A DNA stretch of 5,484 nucleotides from Bacteroidota bacterium (lineage in GTDB: Bacteria > Bacteroidota > Ignavibacteria > UBA10030 > UBA6906): assembly GCA_003541875.1 (NCBI GenBank), contig DPLS01000038.1:1-5484 (forward strand), written 5' to 3'. The position numbers and the translations under genes are program-made. Shown here piece by piece: positions 1 through 5,484 of this stretch. Position 1 is the stretch's first letter. The number at the start of each line of letters is the position of its first letter. The notes below the pieces were generated by a model. That model did no database searches. It was not told where the DNA came from and saw only the letters and a list, made by a program, of their open reading frames with translations.

Positions 1-2
1 AA

Positions 3-845
3 ATTCTTCTTTCAGGGACTTTCCTAGGATTGCTCTTCTGGCTGAGTGGATGTTACACGCAAGTGGGGACTACACGGGAAGTGGGTCACGAAGAAGAAAT
101 CTCGTCTGTGGAAGGCGACACCCTGAACTACTCTGGAGATGATACGGGGACCCAAACGTATCGGGTGGGATACGAATACTATTATCCGACGGTCGGATTT
201 GGCTTCTCTATAGGTTATCCCTCGTACTGGGGATACGGTGGTTGGGGCTACTATGATCCATTCTGGTATGGATCCTACTATCCCTATTATCCTTACTACC
301 CGTACTACCCCTACTCTTCACCGTATTATTGTGGGTACTCTTCGTCCTATAATTCCTACTACGGCACAACGAGAACCATTGGGAGGTCTCGCGGCGGCAG
401 TTATGCGGGTGGCGGCGGTGGGGCAGCCACGGGCTACCGTGGAGGCCTGTCCGGTATGCAGGATTTGCCAACAGGGTACAGATCTGCCTCTGGGACGCGT
501 AGTGCTACTCCATCAGGCAGTGCTTCAAGAGTCTCAACGGGAAGAAGAAGTGAGTCTGGTGTTCGTAGTGGCAAGACGGGAAACACAAGCGTCCGCGGTG
601 GGAGATCGTATAGCGGCACAACCAGAGGAGGCTCCAATGCCGGTCAGCCCCGAACCTATACACCACCGGCACGTGGAAATAGTGCTGACCGCGCATCTGC
701 TGCCGTGCGTTCATACTTTCCACCCTCATCACCCTCCCCAGCACAGAGTGCACCGCCCAGTAGCGGTGGACGATCTGGCGGATCTGGTGGATATAGTGGT
801 TCGGGTGGATCAGGTGGTGGGTCGCGGGGTGGCAGAAGTCGGTAG
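3..845 (+). CDS. Tyr-rich and Gly/Ser/Arg-rich low-complexity lipoprotein, 5'-partial
   Basis: The frame is open from the window edge, and the codons before the first possible in-window start (TTG at 30) read ILLSGTFLGLLFWLSGC. This is the hydrophobic core of a signal peptide ending in a lipobox (LSGC, Cys codon 51-53), so the true start is upstream and the TTG is only an internal Leu. The product should be lipidated on that Cys and exported. Counting from the TTG codon, the mature part has three zones: residues 9-43 are acidic (8 Asp/Glu, 1 Arg); 44-111 hold 26 Tyr in 68 residues, with Trp/Phe/Gly and a YYP tandem; 112-271 are Gly/Ser/Arg-rich with 21 Arg, 1 Lys and only 3 acidic residues. 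I recognise no enzymatic domain and the tail is probably disordered. Similar Tyr/Gly-rich lipoproteins of unknown function occur in the Bacteroidota-Ignavibacteria group. A structural surface or envelope role is a guess. The coding frame is secure because the lipobox and composition are coherent; the function is unknown. Confidence 0.8.
   Translation: MLLSGTFLGLLFWLSGCYTQVGTTREVGHEEEISSVEGDTLNYSGDDTGTQTYRVGYEYYYPTVGFGFSIGYPSYWGYGGWGYYDPFWYGSYYPYYPYYPYYPYSSPYYCGYSSSYNSYYGTTRTIGRSRGGSYAGGGGGAATGYRGGLSGMQDLPTGYRSASGTRSATPSGSASRVSTGRRSESGVRSGKTGNTSVRGGRSYSGTTRGGSNAGQPRTYTPPARGNSADRASAAVRSYFPPSSPSPAQSAPPSSGGRSGGSGGYSGSGGSGGGSRGGRSR
276..314 (+). repeat. YYP codon tandem repeat in the lipoprotein
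   Basis: Four consecutive Tyr-Tyr-Pro units plus a final Tyr (13 codons) form an imperfect 9-bp tandem. Tyr codons alternate between TAT and TAC and Pro codons vary (CCC, CCT, CCG), so the peptide repeat is better preserved than the DNA repeat. That suggests selection on the protein rather than a very recent slippage event. Confidence 0.85.
771..824 (+). repeat. Degenerate 9-bp tandem repeat encoding Gly/Ser triplets
   Basis: About six imperfect 9-nt units of the type GGATCTGGT lie head to tail at the 3' end of the lipoprotein gene. In frame they give GSG, GYS, GSG, GSG and GGS. Since 9 nt is a multiple of 3, unit gain or loss would change tail length without breaking the frame. Units differ at several bases, so the array is old or under relaxed selection. 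Confidence 0.7.
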
Positions 846-899
846 CATCAACCGTGTGGCGTGATCGAACAGCGTTGCAGAGGAATGTGAAGAGCGAAT

Positions 900-2390
900 A
901 TGAAACGTCTTCTTGCAGTATCTTGTCTTGTCATGTGTGTGAGCGTTCATGGATGGGCGCAGAGTGTGTATCTGAGTGATGCAATTCGCTTCTCGACGCC
1001 GGGCACAGGAGTTGGCGGGCGGGCGCTGGGTATGGGTGGAGCCTTCACCGGAGTGGCAAACGACTACAGTGCTTTGTACTGGAATCCGGCGGGGCTTGCT
1101 CAGCTTGAATATGGCGAATTCTCCTTTGGACTTTCGTATCTCAACTACAAAGACCAGAGTACGTACTTCGGTCAGTCCCAATCCCAATCCAATAATTCGA
1201 CAACACTCAACGCCTTGGGTATAGCTGCCCCCGTCCCGGTCAAACAGGGCAGCTTCGTTCTTGCCTTCGGCTACAGCCGGGAGAATAACTTCACAACGGG
1301 TATGTCCCTCGAGCACCCGAATGCCAACAGTTACATTCAGTCGCTGGCCTATGATCGCGATCTTGTGTACGAGGGCGACGTTTGGAATAATCTTGCCTGG
1401 AGACTATTTCTCGCGGATACACTTGCCGGTTCGGGACACTGGGAGAGGTTCACGACAAACGGCAGGCCTGATTCTGCCTACGCCTACTTGTGGAATAGTC
1501 CCATCAAAGATCAGGTCACACAAATCGAAAGGGTTTTTGAAGGGGGCGGACTCAATAACTGGACCGCCGGTGGCGCAATCGATGTTGCGAAGAATTTTTC
1601 TGTTGGTGTTAGCCTCACATATCAGGCCGGGAGTTATGAATATGACGGAACGTATGTCGAGCAGGACGACCAGAACGTCTATCGGAGTAACAACTCGGTG
1701 GACCCAAACAACTTCTACAGCTTTGAGGTAAACGATGTTGTTAGAAGCGATATTTATGGCTTCGGGGCAAAGTTCGGGTTTATGTACCGGGAGCCCGACC
1801 GATATAGAATTGGTGTAAACATCAAGACACCAATAGTGTACAATGTGAAAGAAAAGTTCGGAACCGTATATACATCAACGCCCGATTTCGGAGAGATTGT
1901 AACGATCGGCGGGCCCGCCGATTCCTATAACGAATATGAGCTTATCACACCCTGGGTATTTAGTGCCGGCGGATCAGTAATGGTAGGCGGTTTGGTCATC
2001 GCTTCAGATGTTGAGTACACCGACTGGACTCAGATGGAGTTTCGGGACGCGAACCAGGACATCCTTGCCCTGAATCAACAGTTCAAGGCAGTGTTCCGGG
2101 GGACGGCAAACGTGAGGGTCGGAGCCGAGTATGCATTCAGGCCGTCGTCTTTCCGATTGCGGGGTGGTTTTATCTACAACACGTCACCTTATCAGAACGA
2201 CCCATCTTCGCGCGACCAGAAGTATGTCACCGCAGGAGCAGGCGTGCCGCTCGGTGAATCCGCAATGCTTGACCTAGCATATGCTCGTGGGTGGTGGGAA
2301 ACACTTCGCGACAACTTTGATAGGTCGGCAACGATCTATGAGAAGATTGTCACCAACACATTCCTTGCAACAATCTCCTTTAGGTTCTAG
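900..2390 (+). CDS. FadL/OmpP1/TodX-family outer-membrane beta-barrel protein
   Basis: A complete 496-residue protein. Residues 1-20 form a signal peptide (MKR, hydrophobic core, likely cleavage after Ala20 in GWA-Q). Residues 39-67 carry the family hallmark, GGRALGMGGAF followed by NDYSALYWNPAGLA: a Gly-rich turn, then the Asn-Pro-Ala-Gly motif seen near the N-terminus of FadL/OmpP1 and PorV-like proteins. The rest alternates aromatic/hydrophobic and polar residues as in a transmembrane barrel, and the chain ends in ATISFRF, with the terminal Phe used for outer-membrane insertion. A stretch around 140-215, rich in Trp, Asp and helix-like sequence, may be a loop or plug insert. Family members pass hydrophobic molecules across the outer membrane, while PorV relatives serve type IX secretion; the substrate here cannot be read from the sequence. 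The ATG at 900 is preferred because the signal peptide begins there. GAAGAG at 889-894 is a modest ribosome site, with AGAGGA further up at 879-884. It lies 54 bp after the lipoprotein gene, so co-transcription is possible. Confidence 0.88.
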   Translation: MKRLLAVSCLVMCVSVHGWAQSVYLSDAIRFSTPGTGVGGRALGMGGAFTGVANDYSALYWNPAGLAQLEYGEFSFGLSYLNYKDQSTYFGQSQSQSNNSTTLNALGIAAPVPVKQGSFVLAFGYSRENNFTTGMSLEHPNANSYIQSLAYDRDLVYEGDVWNNLAWRLFLADTLAGSGHWERFTTNGRPDSAYAYLWNSPIKDQVTQIERVFEGGGLNNWTAGGAIDVAKNFSVGVSLTYQAGSYEYDGTYVEQDDQNVYRSNNSVDPNNFYSFEVNDVVRSDIYGFGAKFGFMYREPDRYRIGVNIKTPIVYNVKEKFGTVYTSTPDFGEIVTIGGPADSYNEYELITPWVFSAGGSVMVGGLVIASDVEYTDWTQMEFRDANQDILALNQQFKAVFRGTANVRVGAEYAFRPSSFRLRGGFIYNTSPYQNDPSSRDQKYVTAGAGVPLGESAMLDLAYARGWWETLRDNFDRSATIYEKIVTNTFLATISFRF

Positions 2391-2398
2391 CTTCCACA

Positions 2399-2427
2399 TT
2401 GCATGAGTAACCGGCTTTGGATATATT
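2399..2427 (+). promoter_or_regulatory. Possible sigma70-like promoter for the acylase-sirtuin pair
   Basis: TTGCAT (2399-2404) and TATATT (2422-2427) are separated by 17 nt. The -10 matches 5 of 6 consensus bases but the -35 only 3 of 6. Initiation would fall near 2434, inside the left arm of the hairpin, so the new transcript would not carry the whole stem. FCB-group bacteria often use a different promoter consensus, and I see no good match to it here, so this is a weak call. Confidence 0.25.
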
Positions 2428-2452
2428 GAAGTCCGCCAGTGTGGCGGACTTC
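2428..2452 (+). terminator. Perfect 11-bp hairpin, probable intrinsic terminator of the barrel gene
   Basis: GAAGTCCGCCA and TGGCGGACTTC are exact reverse complements around a 3-nt loop (GTG, 2439-2441). They are followed by TTCATTAT, a weak T-rich tail. The hairpin sits 37 bp after the barrel stop codon, in the only real gap between that gene and the acylase. Strong stem and suitable position favour termination; the poor T tract lowers certainty. It could instead be a 3'-end stabilising structure. Confidence 0.65.
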
Positions 2453-2468
2453 TTCATTATCTACCCGC

Positions 2469-2472
2469 GGAG
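2469..2472 (+). promoter_or_regulatory. Ribosome binding site (GGAG) that decides the acylase start
   Basis: GGAG lies 8 nt before the TTG at 2481, an ideal spacing. The alternative in-frame GTG at 2439 is in the loop of the terminator-like hairpin, with the stem itself covering its upstream region, and no ribosome site precedes it. This supports the TTG start. Confidence 0.6.
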
Positions 2473-2480
2473 CCTTTCCG

Positions 2481-4889
2481 TTGAGCTCAAAAGCAAAGAT
2501 CATTGTTGGTCTCTCTAGCGTGATCGTTGTTGTCGGCATCGCCACACTCCTCTTTTTGCGATACCAAATCAGGAAGTCCTTCCCCAAAACGGACGGCACC
2601 GCATCGGTTACCGGTCTTGAGCAGCCAGCGCAGGTTATTCGGGACAGCTACGGGGTTCCCCGGATCGAAGCCGCGAGCGAACACGATTTGATGTTTGTCC
2701 TCGGCTATGTCCAAGCTCAGGATCGCCTTTGGCAGATGGATCTTGCGCGCCGTGTTGGAGAAGGGCGGCTTTCAGAGCTGTTTGGCTTTGAGACGCTGCC
2801 CTTCGACAAAATGTTCCGTATTGTTGGCATCCGCGACATAGCGGAGCGAGTCGAGCAGGCTATCACACCAGAATCGCAACAACGGCTTCAATGGTATGCT
2901 GATGGTGTGAATGCGTTCATCATATCCCACAAGGGGAAGTACCCGATTGAGTTCGACATGCTGCGGTACGATCCCGAACCCTGGCGCCCTGTTCACAGTC
3001 TTATCATTGGCCGATTGATGGCGTGGGAACTCAACCTCTCGTGGTGGACCGATCTGACATACGGTGCCGTGGCTGAACGGGTGGGTCTCGAAAAGGCGCT
3101 CGACATCTTCCCGCCATTCCCAAAGGACGTTAATCCAATCGTTCCCTCCGAGGCATGGCGGAAGTATGCAAGCCTGACGCAGGATTTTCTGAACACCGCA
3201 CAGTCATTCGCGGCTTCATGGGGACCCAACGGAATCCTCGGTGGGAGCAACGCCTGGGTTGTTGCTCCCTCGAAGTCTGCGAGCGGCAAGGTCATCCTTG
3301 CCAACGACACACATCTACAACTGCAATCGCCTTCTCATTGGTATGAAGTGCAACTGCATGCACCGGGGTACGACGTGTGTGGCATGGCAATCCCCGGAGT
3401 TCCGGGCATTGTTGCTGGCAAGAACCAGCACATTGCCTGGGGTCTGACGAACGTTATGGCAGATGACGCTGATTTCTACATCGAGCGGATTGACACAACC
3501 AATGGGCAGAAATACTACTACGACGGTGAGTGGCTTCCCGTCACCATTCGCGAAGAAGAAATTCGCGTAAAGGGTGATACGATTGTGCCAGTGACTATCC
3601 GGTCAACCCATCACGGTCCCATCGTTACCGACATTCAAACCATGCCAAAGAAGGCAACATATCCGTATGCTGCCAGTATGCGCTGGACCGGCGCGGAGAT
3701 TTCGGACCAAGTCGAGGCATTCAACAAGATTGATCGTGCAACGCGTTGGGAGGAATTCGCCAGGGGTGTCAGCGAGTTTTCCGGCCCCGGACAGAACTTC
3801 GTGTATGGTGATACCGAGGGAAACATCGGGTACTGGTGCGGGGTGAAACTGCCAATTCGCGGCAAGCAGAGTTCGTTGCTGCCGCTGCCAGGGTGGGATC
3901 CTTCGGCAGAATGGAAGGGCTTTGTCCCATTCAACGAACTTCCGCATCTCTACAATCCACCCGAAGGGTACATTGCAACGGCCAACAACAAAATCGTTGA
4001 CGATGCCTATCCGTACTATATTTCCGATTTGTGGGAACCCGCCTCACGCATCGAGAGACTGCGAGAAGTTCTCGGAGCGCAAACAAGGTTCGCCGTCCAG
4101 GATTTCGAGCGGTTGCAGAACGACATGTTCTCCCACCAGGCAAAAAGACTGGTGCCCCATGTTCTTGCCGCGCTGGAGAATACCACGATCGGCATTCCAG
4201 AAGAGAAAACAGTGGTGGAGTATTTGAAGAATTGGAACTTCACCTTCACGAAAGAGGATATTGCCACCACAATCTACCAGGAGTTCTTTGTCAAGCTGTT
4301 GGAAAACATCTACAGAGATGAAATGGGCGACAGTCTGTTTCATGACTGGGTGATTCTGGGCAACATCCCGATTCGGGTGACGACAAAGCTCGTGGAGGGG
4401 GGGGCGTCCAACTGGTTTGACGACGTGAGAACGGACTCCGTTGAAACGTGTGACCAGATCATACGGATGAGTTTGAGAGACGCGATCCGTATTATGCGAG
4501 ATAGTGTAAGCACCCAGACGAAGGATTGGCGCTGGGGAGATAGACATACCGTGACGCTGAGACATCCATTCGGACTTGTGAAGCCTCTCGATCGGCTCTT
4601 CAACATCGGTCCGTTTCCATATGGTGGCGGCGCAACAACGCTCATGAGCGGCGAGTTTAGCTTCAACGAGCCGTTTCAAGTAACAGTTGGCGCTTCGTTC
4701 CGGCAGATATTTGATTTTGCGAAGCCGGATGAATGGCGCGCCATATTGCCATCCGGTGAATCGGGACAGGCATTGCATCAGCACTACGATGATCAGACTC
4801 AACTCTGGCTCAACGGTGCGTATCGCACGGTAACCTCAAAACGCGAGACTGGACAATGGGAGAGACTGACACTCAACCCGGTCCGGTAA
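2481..4889 (+). CDS. Penicillin acylase family (S45) Ntn hydrolase, membrane-anchored
   Basis: An 802-residue precursor from TTG 2481. Residues 7-26 form one hydrophobic segment, read as a signal anchor placing the enzyme in the periplasm. RDSYGVPRI (54-62) and GYVQAQDRLWQMD (75-87) are alpha-chain hallmarks. GG-SNAW marks the self-cleavage site, giving Ser256 as the N-terminal nucleophile (beta-1) and a 547-residue beta chain, close to that of E. coli penicillin G acylase. In beta numbering: His23, Val70 (oxyanion hole), Asp73 and Asp76 (calcium ligands, with Glu183 of the alpha chain as likely partner), Asn247 in TANN, and Arg268. HHGP (377-380) and YGDTEGNIGY (442-451) are further family motifs. 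The family hydrolyses amide bonds of acylated amines (beta-lactams, acyl-homoserine lactones, lipopeptides). His rather than Gln at beta-23 points to the AHL/aculeacin/cephalosporin acylase side. The true substrate is unknown. No key residue is missing. It overlaps the sirtuin gene by 34 nt, suggesting co-expression. Confidence 0.92.
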   Translation: MSSKAKIIVGLSSVIVVVGIATLLFLRYQIRKSFPKTDGTASVTGLEQPAQVIRDSYGVPRIEAASEHDLMFVLGYVQAQDRLWQMDLARRVGEGRLSELFGFETLPFDKMFRIVGIRDIAERVEQAITPESQQRLQWYADGVNAFIISHKGKYPIEFDMLRYDPEPWRPVHSLIIGRLMAWELNLSWWTDLTYGAVAERVGLEKALDIFPPFPKDVNPIVPSEAWRKYASLTQDFLNTAQSFAASWGPNGILGGSNAWVVAPSKSASGKVILANDTHLQLQSPSHWYEVQLHAPGYDVCGMAIPGVPGIVAGKNQHIAWGLTNVMADDADFYIERIDTTNGQKYYYDGEWLPVTIREEEIRVKGDTIVPVTIRSTHHGPIVTDIQTMPKKATYPYAASMRWTGAEISDQVEAFNKIDRATRWEEFARGVSEFSGPGQNFVYGDTEGNIGYWCGVKLPIRGKQSSLLPLPGWDPSAEWKGFVPFNELPHLYNPPEGYIATANNKIVDDAYPYYISDLWEPASRIERLREVLGAQTRFAVQDFERLQNDMFSHQAKRLVPHVLAALENTTIGIPEEKTVVEYLKNWNFTFTKEDIATTIYQEFFVKLLENIYRDEMGDSLFHDWVILGNIPIRVTTKLVEGGASNWFDDVRTDSVETCDQIIRMSLRDAIRIMRDSVSTQTKDWRWGDRHTVTLRHPFGLVKPLDRLFNIGPFPYGGGATTLMSGEFSFNEPFQVTVGASFRQIFDFAKPDEWRAILPSGESGQALHQHYDDQTQLWLNGAYRTVTSKRETGQWERLTLNPVR

Positions 4890-5484
4890 ATACAGGATTC
4901 TCCGCCGGCCTGCTTTCCGCTCTCGGGAAGGCCAAGAGCGTTGTGGCGTTCACTGGCGCCGGCATCTCTGCAGAGAGCGGCGTGCCCACCTTCCGAGGTA
5001 CTGACGGTATCTGGAAGAAATTCAAACCAGAAGAACTCGCGAACATCAACGCGTTCATGAAAAATCCCGAGCTTGTGTGGGAATGGTACGCGCATCGGAA
5101 GAGGATTATTGCCGGGATCCAGCCCAATGCGGGTCACTACGCTCTCGCGAAAATGGAGCAGACATTCCTCCACTTTGCAGTCATCACCCAGAATATTGAC
5201 AACCTGCACCGGCGTGCCGGGAGCCATACAGTTTATGAACTACACGGAAATATCGAGCGCAACTATTGCATGAAGTGTGGCACCACGTATTCAAACGAAG
5301 AGGTGTTGAACCAGACAGGTGCGCCACATTGTACCAAATGTGGAGGTCTCATCAGGCCGGACGTTGTCTGGTTTGGTGAGATGTTGCCGGACGATGAGTG
5401 GGAGAACGCAGTGCGTGTGGCAGCTTCTGCAGACGTATTTTTCTCGATTGGCACGTCGGGGGTGGTCTATCCGGCAGCATCCAT
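4856..5484 (+). CDS. Sir2-family NAD-dependent protein deacylase, 3'-partial
   Basis: 209 complete codons run to the window edge without a stop; the family is usually about 230-250 residues, so a small C-terminal part is missing. Visible motifs: GAGIS (34-38) and FRG (46-48) for NAD binding, TQNID (111-115), catalytic His130 in ELHGN, and a structural zinc site with Cys138, Cys141, Cys159 and Cys162 (two CxxC pairs 17 residues apart). GTS (199-201) belongs to the C-terminal NAD-binding part. Tyr78 and Arg81 in WYAHR match the Tyr-x-x-Arg pair that binds the acidic acyl group in CobB and SIRT5, so desuccinylase/demalonylase activity beside deacetylation is likely. It is a cytoplasmic enzyme that removes acyl groups from lysines, using NAD and yielding O-acyl-ADP-ribose and nicotinamide. 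ATG 4856 is the only reasonable start: it lies 34 nt inside the acylase gene, and the next in-frame candidate is a GTG within the NAD-binding strand. Its ribosome site is weak, which fits translational coupling. CobB-type is the functional class; orthology to E. coli cobB is not established. Confidence 0.93.
   Translation, partial: MGETDTQPGPVNTGFSAGLLSALGKAKSVVAFTGAGISAESGVPTFRGTDGIWKKFKPEELANINAFMKNPELVWEWYAHRKRIIAGIQPNAGHYALAKMEQTFLHFAVITQNIDNLHRRAGSHTVYELHGNIERNYCMKCGTTYSNEEVLNQTGAPHCTKCGGLIRPDVVWFGEMLPDDEWENAVRVAASADVFFSIGTSGVVYPAAS

Noticed and set aside
238..864. A 208-codon open frame on the + strand overlapping the lipoprotein gene
   Set aside because: It is the shifted frame of Tyr/Gly/Arg-rich codons. 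It has no signal peptide or recognisable domain, while the lipoprotein frame has a lipobox and coherent repeats.
846..899. Possible terminator or promoter between the lipoprotein and barrel genes
   Set aside because: I found no convincing inverted repeat, T tract or promoter pair in these 54 bases, only modest purine-rich ribosome-site candidates.
1172..1192. Short QSQSQS-type repeat (CAGTCCCAATCCCAATCC) in the barrel gene
   Set aside because: Only about three short units in a probable loop; too little to call a functional repeat.
810..1316. A 168-codon antisense open frame across the lipoprotein/barrel junction
   Set aside because: It covers the barrel's signal peptide and conserved N-terminal motif on the other strand and has no recognisable features of its own.
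4044..4802. A 252-codon antisense open frame inside the acylase gene
   Set aside because: It lies fully opposite conserved penicillin-acylase sequence, shows no family motif, and its composition looks like a reverse-strand shadow.
4799..5227. A 142-codon antisense open frame over the sirtuin gene
   Set aside because: The + strand frame here carries all sirtuin motifs; the antisense product has none.
1..5484. A new defence, mobile or RNA-based system
   Set aside because: No nuclease, transposase, integrase, reverse transcriptase, repeat-spacer array or structured RNA region is visible; the four genes belong to known envelope and hydrolase families or are low-complexity.

Overview
The window reads as ordinary chromosomal DNA from a Gram-negative bacterium, with four densely packed genes all on the + strand. 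It starts inside one gene and ends inside another. Base composition is balanced. The outer-membrane barrel of the FadL/OmpP1 type (Gly/Asn/Pro signature near the N-terminus, terminal Phe), the Tyr/Gly-rich lipoprotein and the membrane-anchored penicillin acylase together suggest the Bacteroidota/Chlorobiota/Ignavibacteria (FCB) group. That placement is an inference from protein style; no rRNA or marker gene is present.

Layout: (1) 3-845, the 3' part of a lipoprotein gene whose start lies upstream of the window. Its product has an acidic segment, a very Tyr-rich segment with YYP repeats, and a long Arg/Gly/Ser-rich tail. (2) 900-2390, a complete FadL/OmpP1-like outer-membrane beta-barrel, followed by a perfect 11-bp hairpin (2428-2452) that probably ends its transcript. 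(3) 2481-4889, a penicillin-acylase-family (S45) Ntn hydrolase. Its best start is a TTG with a GGAG ribosome site, not the GTG that lies in the loop of the hairpin. (4) 4856 to the window end, a 3'-truncated Sir2-type NAD-dependent protein deacylase that overlaps the acylase by 34 nt.

The first two genes look like cell-envelope genes and the last two look like a translationally linked pair. The acylase keeps the residues needed for self-cleavage, catalysis and calcium binding, and has His at beta-23 and Val at beta-70, as in acyl-homoserine-lactone/lipopeptide acylases such as PvdQ rather than penicillin G acylase. The sirtuin has the Tyr-x-x-Arg pair of succinyl/malonyl-lysine deacylases (CobB/SIRT5 type). 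Both hydrolyse acyl-amide bonds, but one acts in the periplasm and one in the cytoplasm, so a shared pathway is only a guess.

I saw no tRNA, rRNA, CRISPR, insertion sequence, att site or phage gene, and nothing that amounts to a clearly new system. The most unusual object is the low-complexity lipoprotein.
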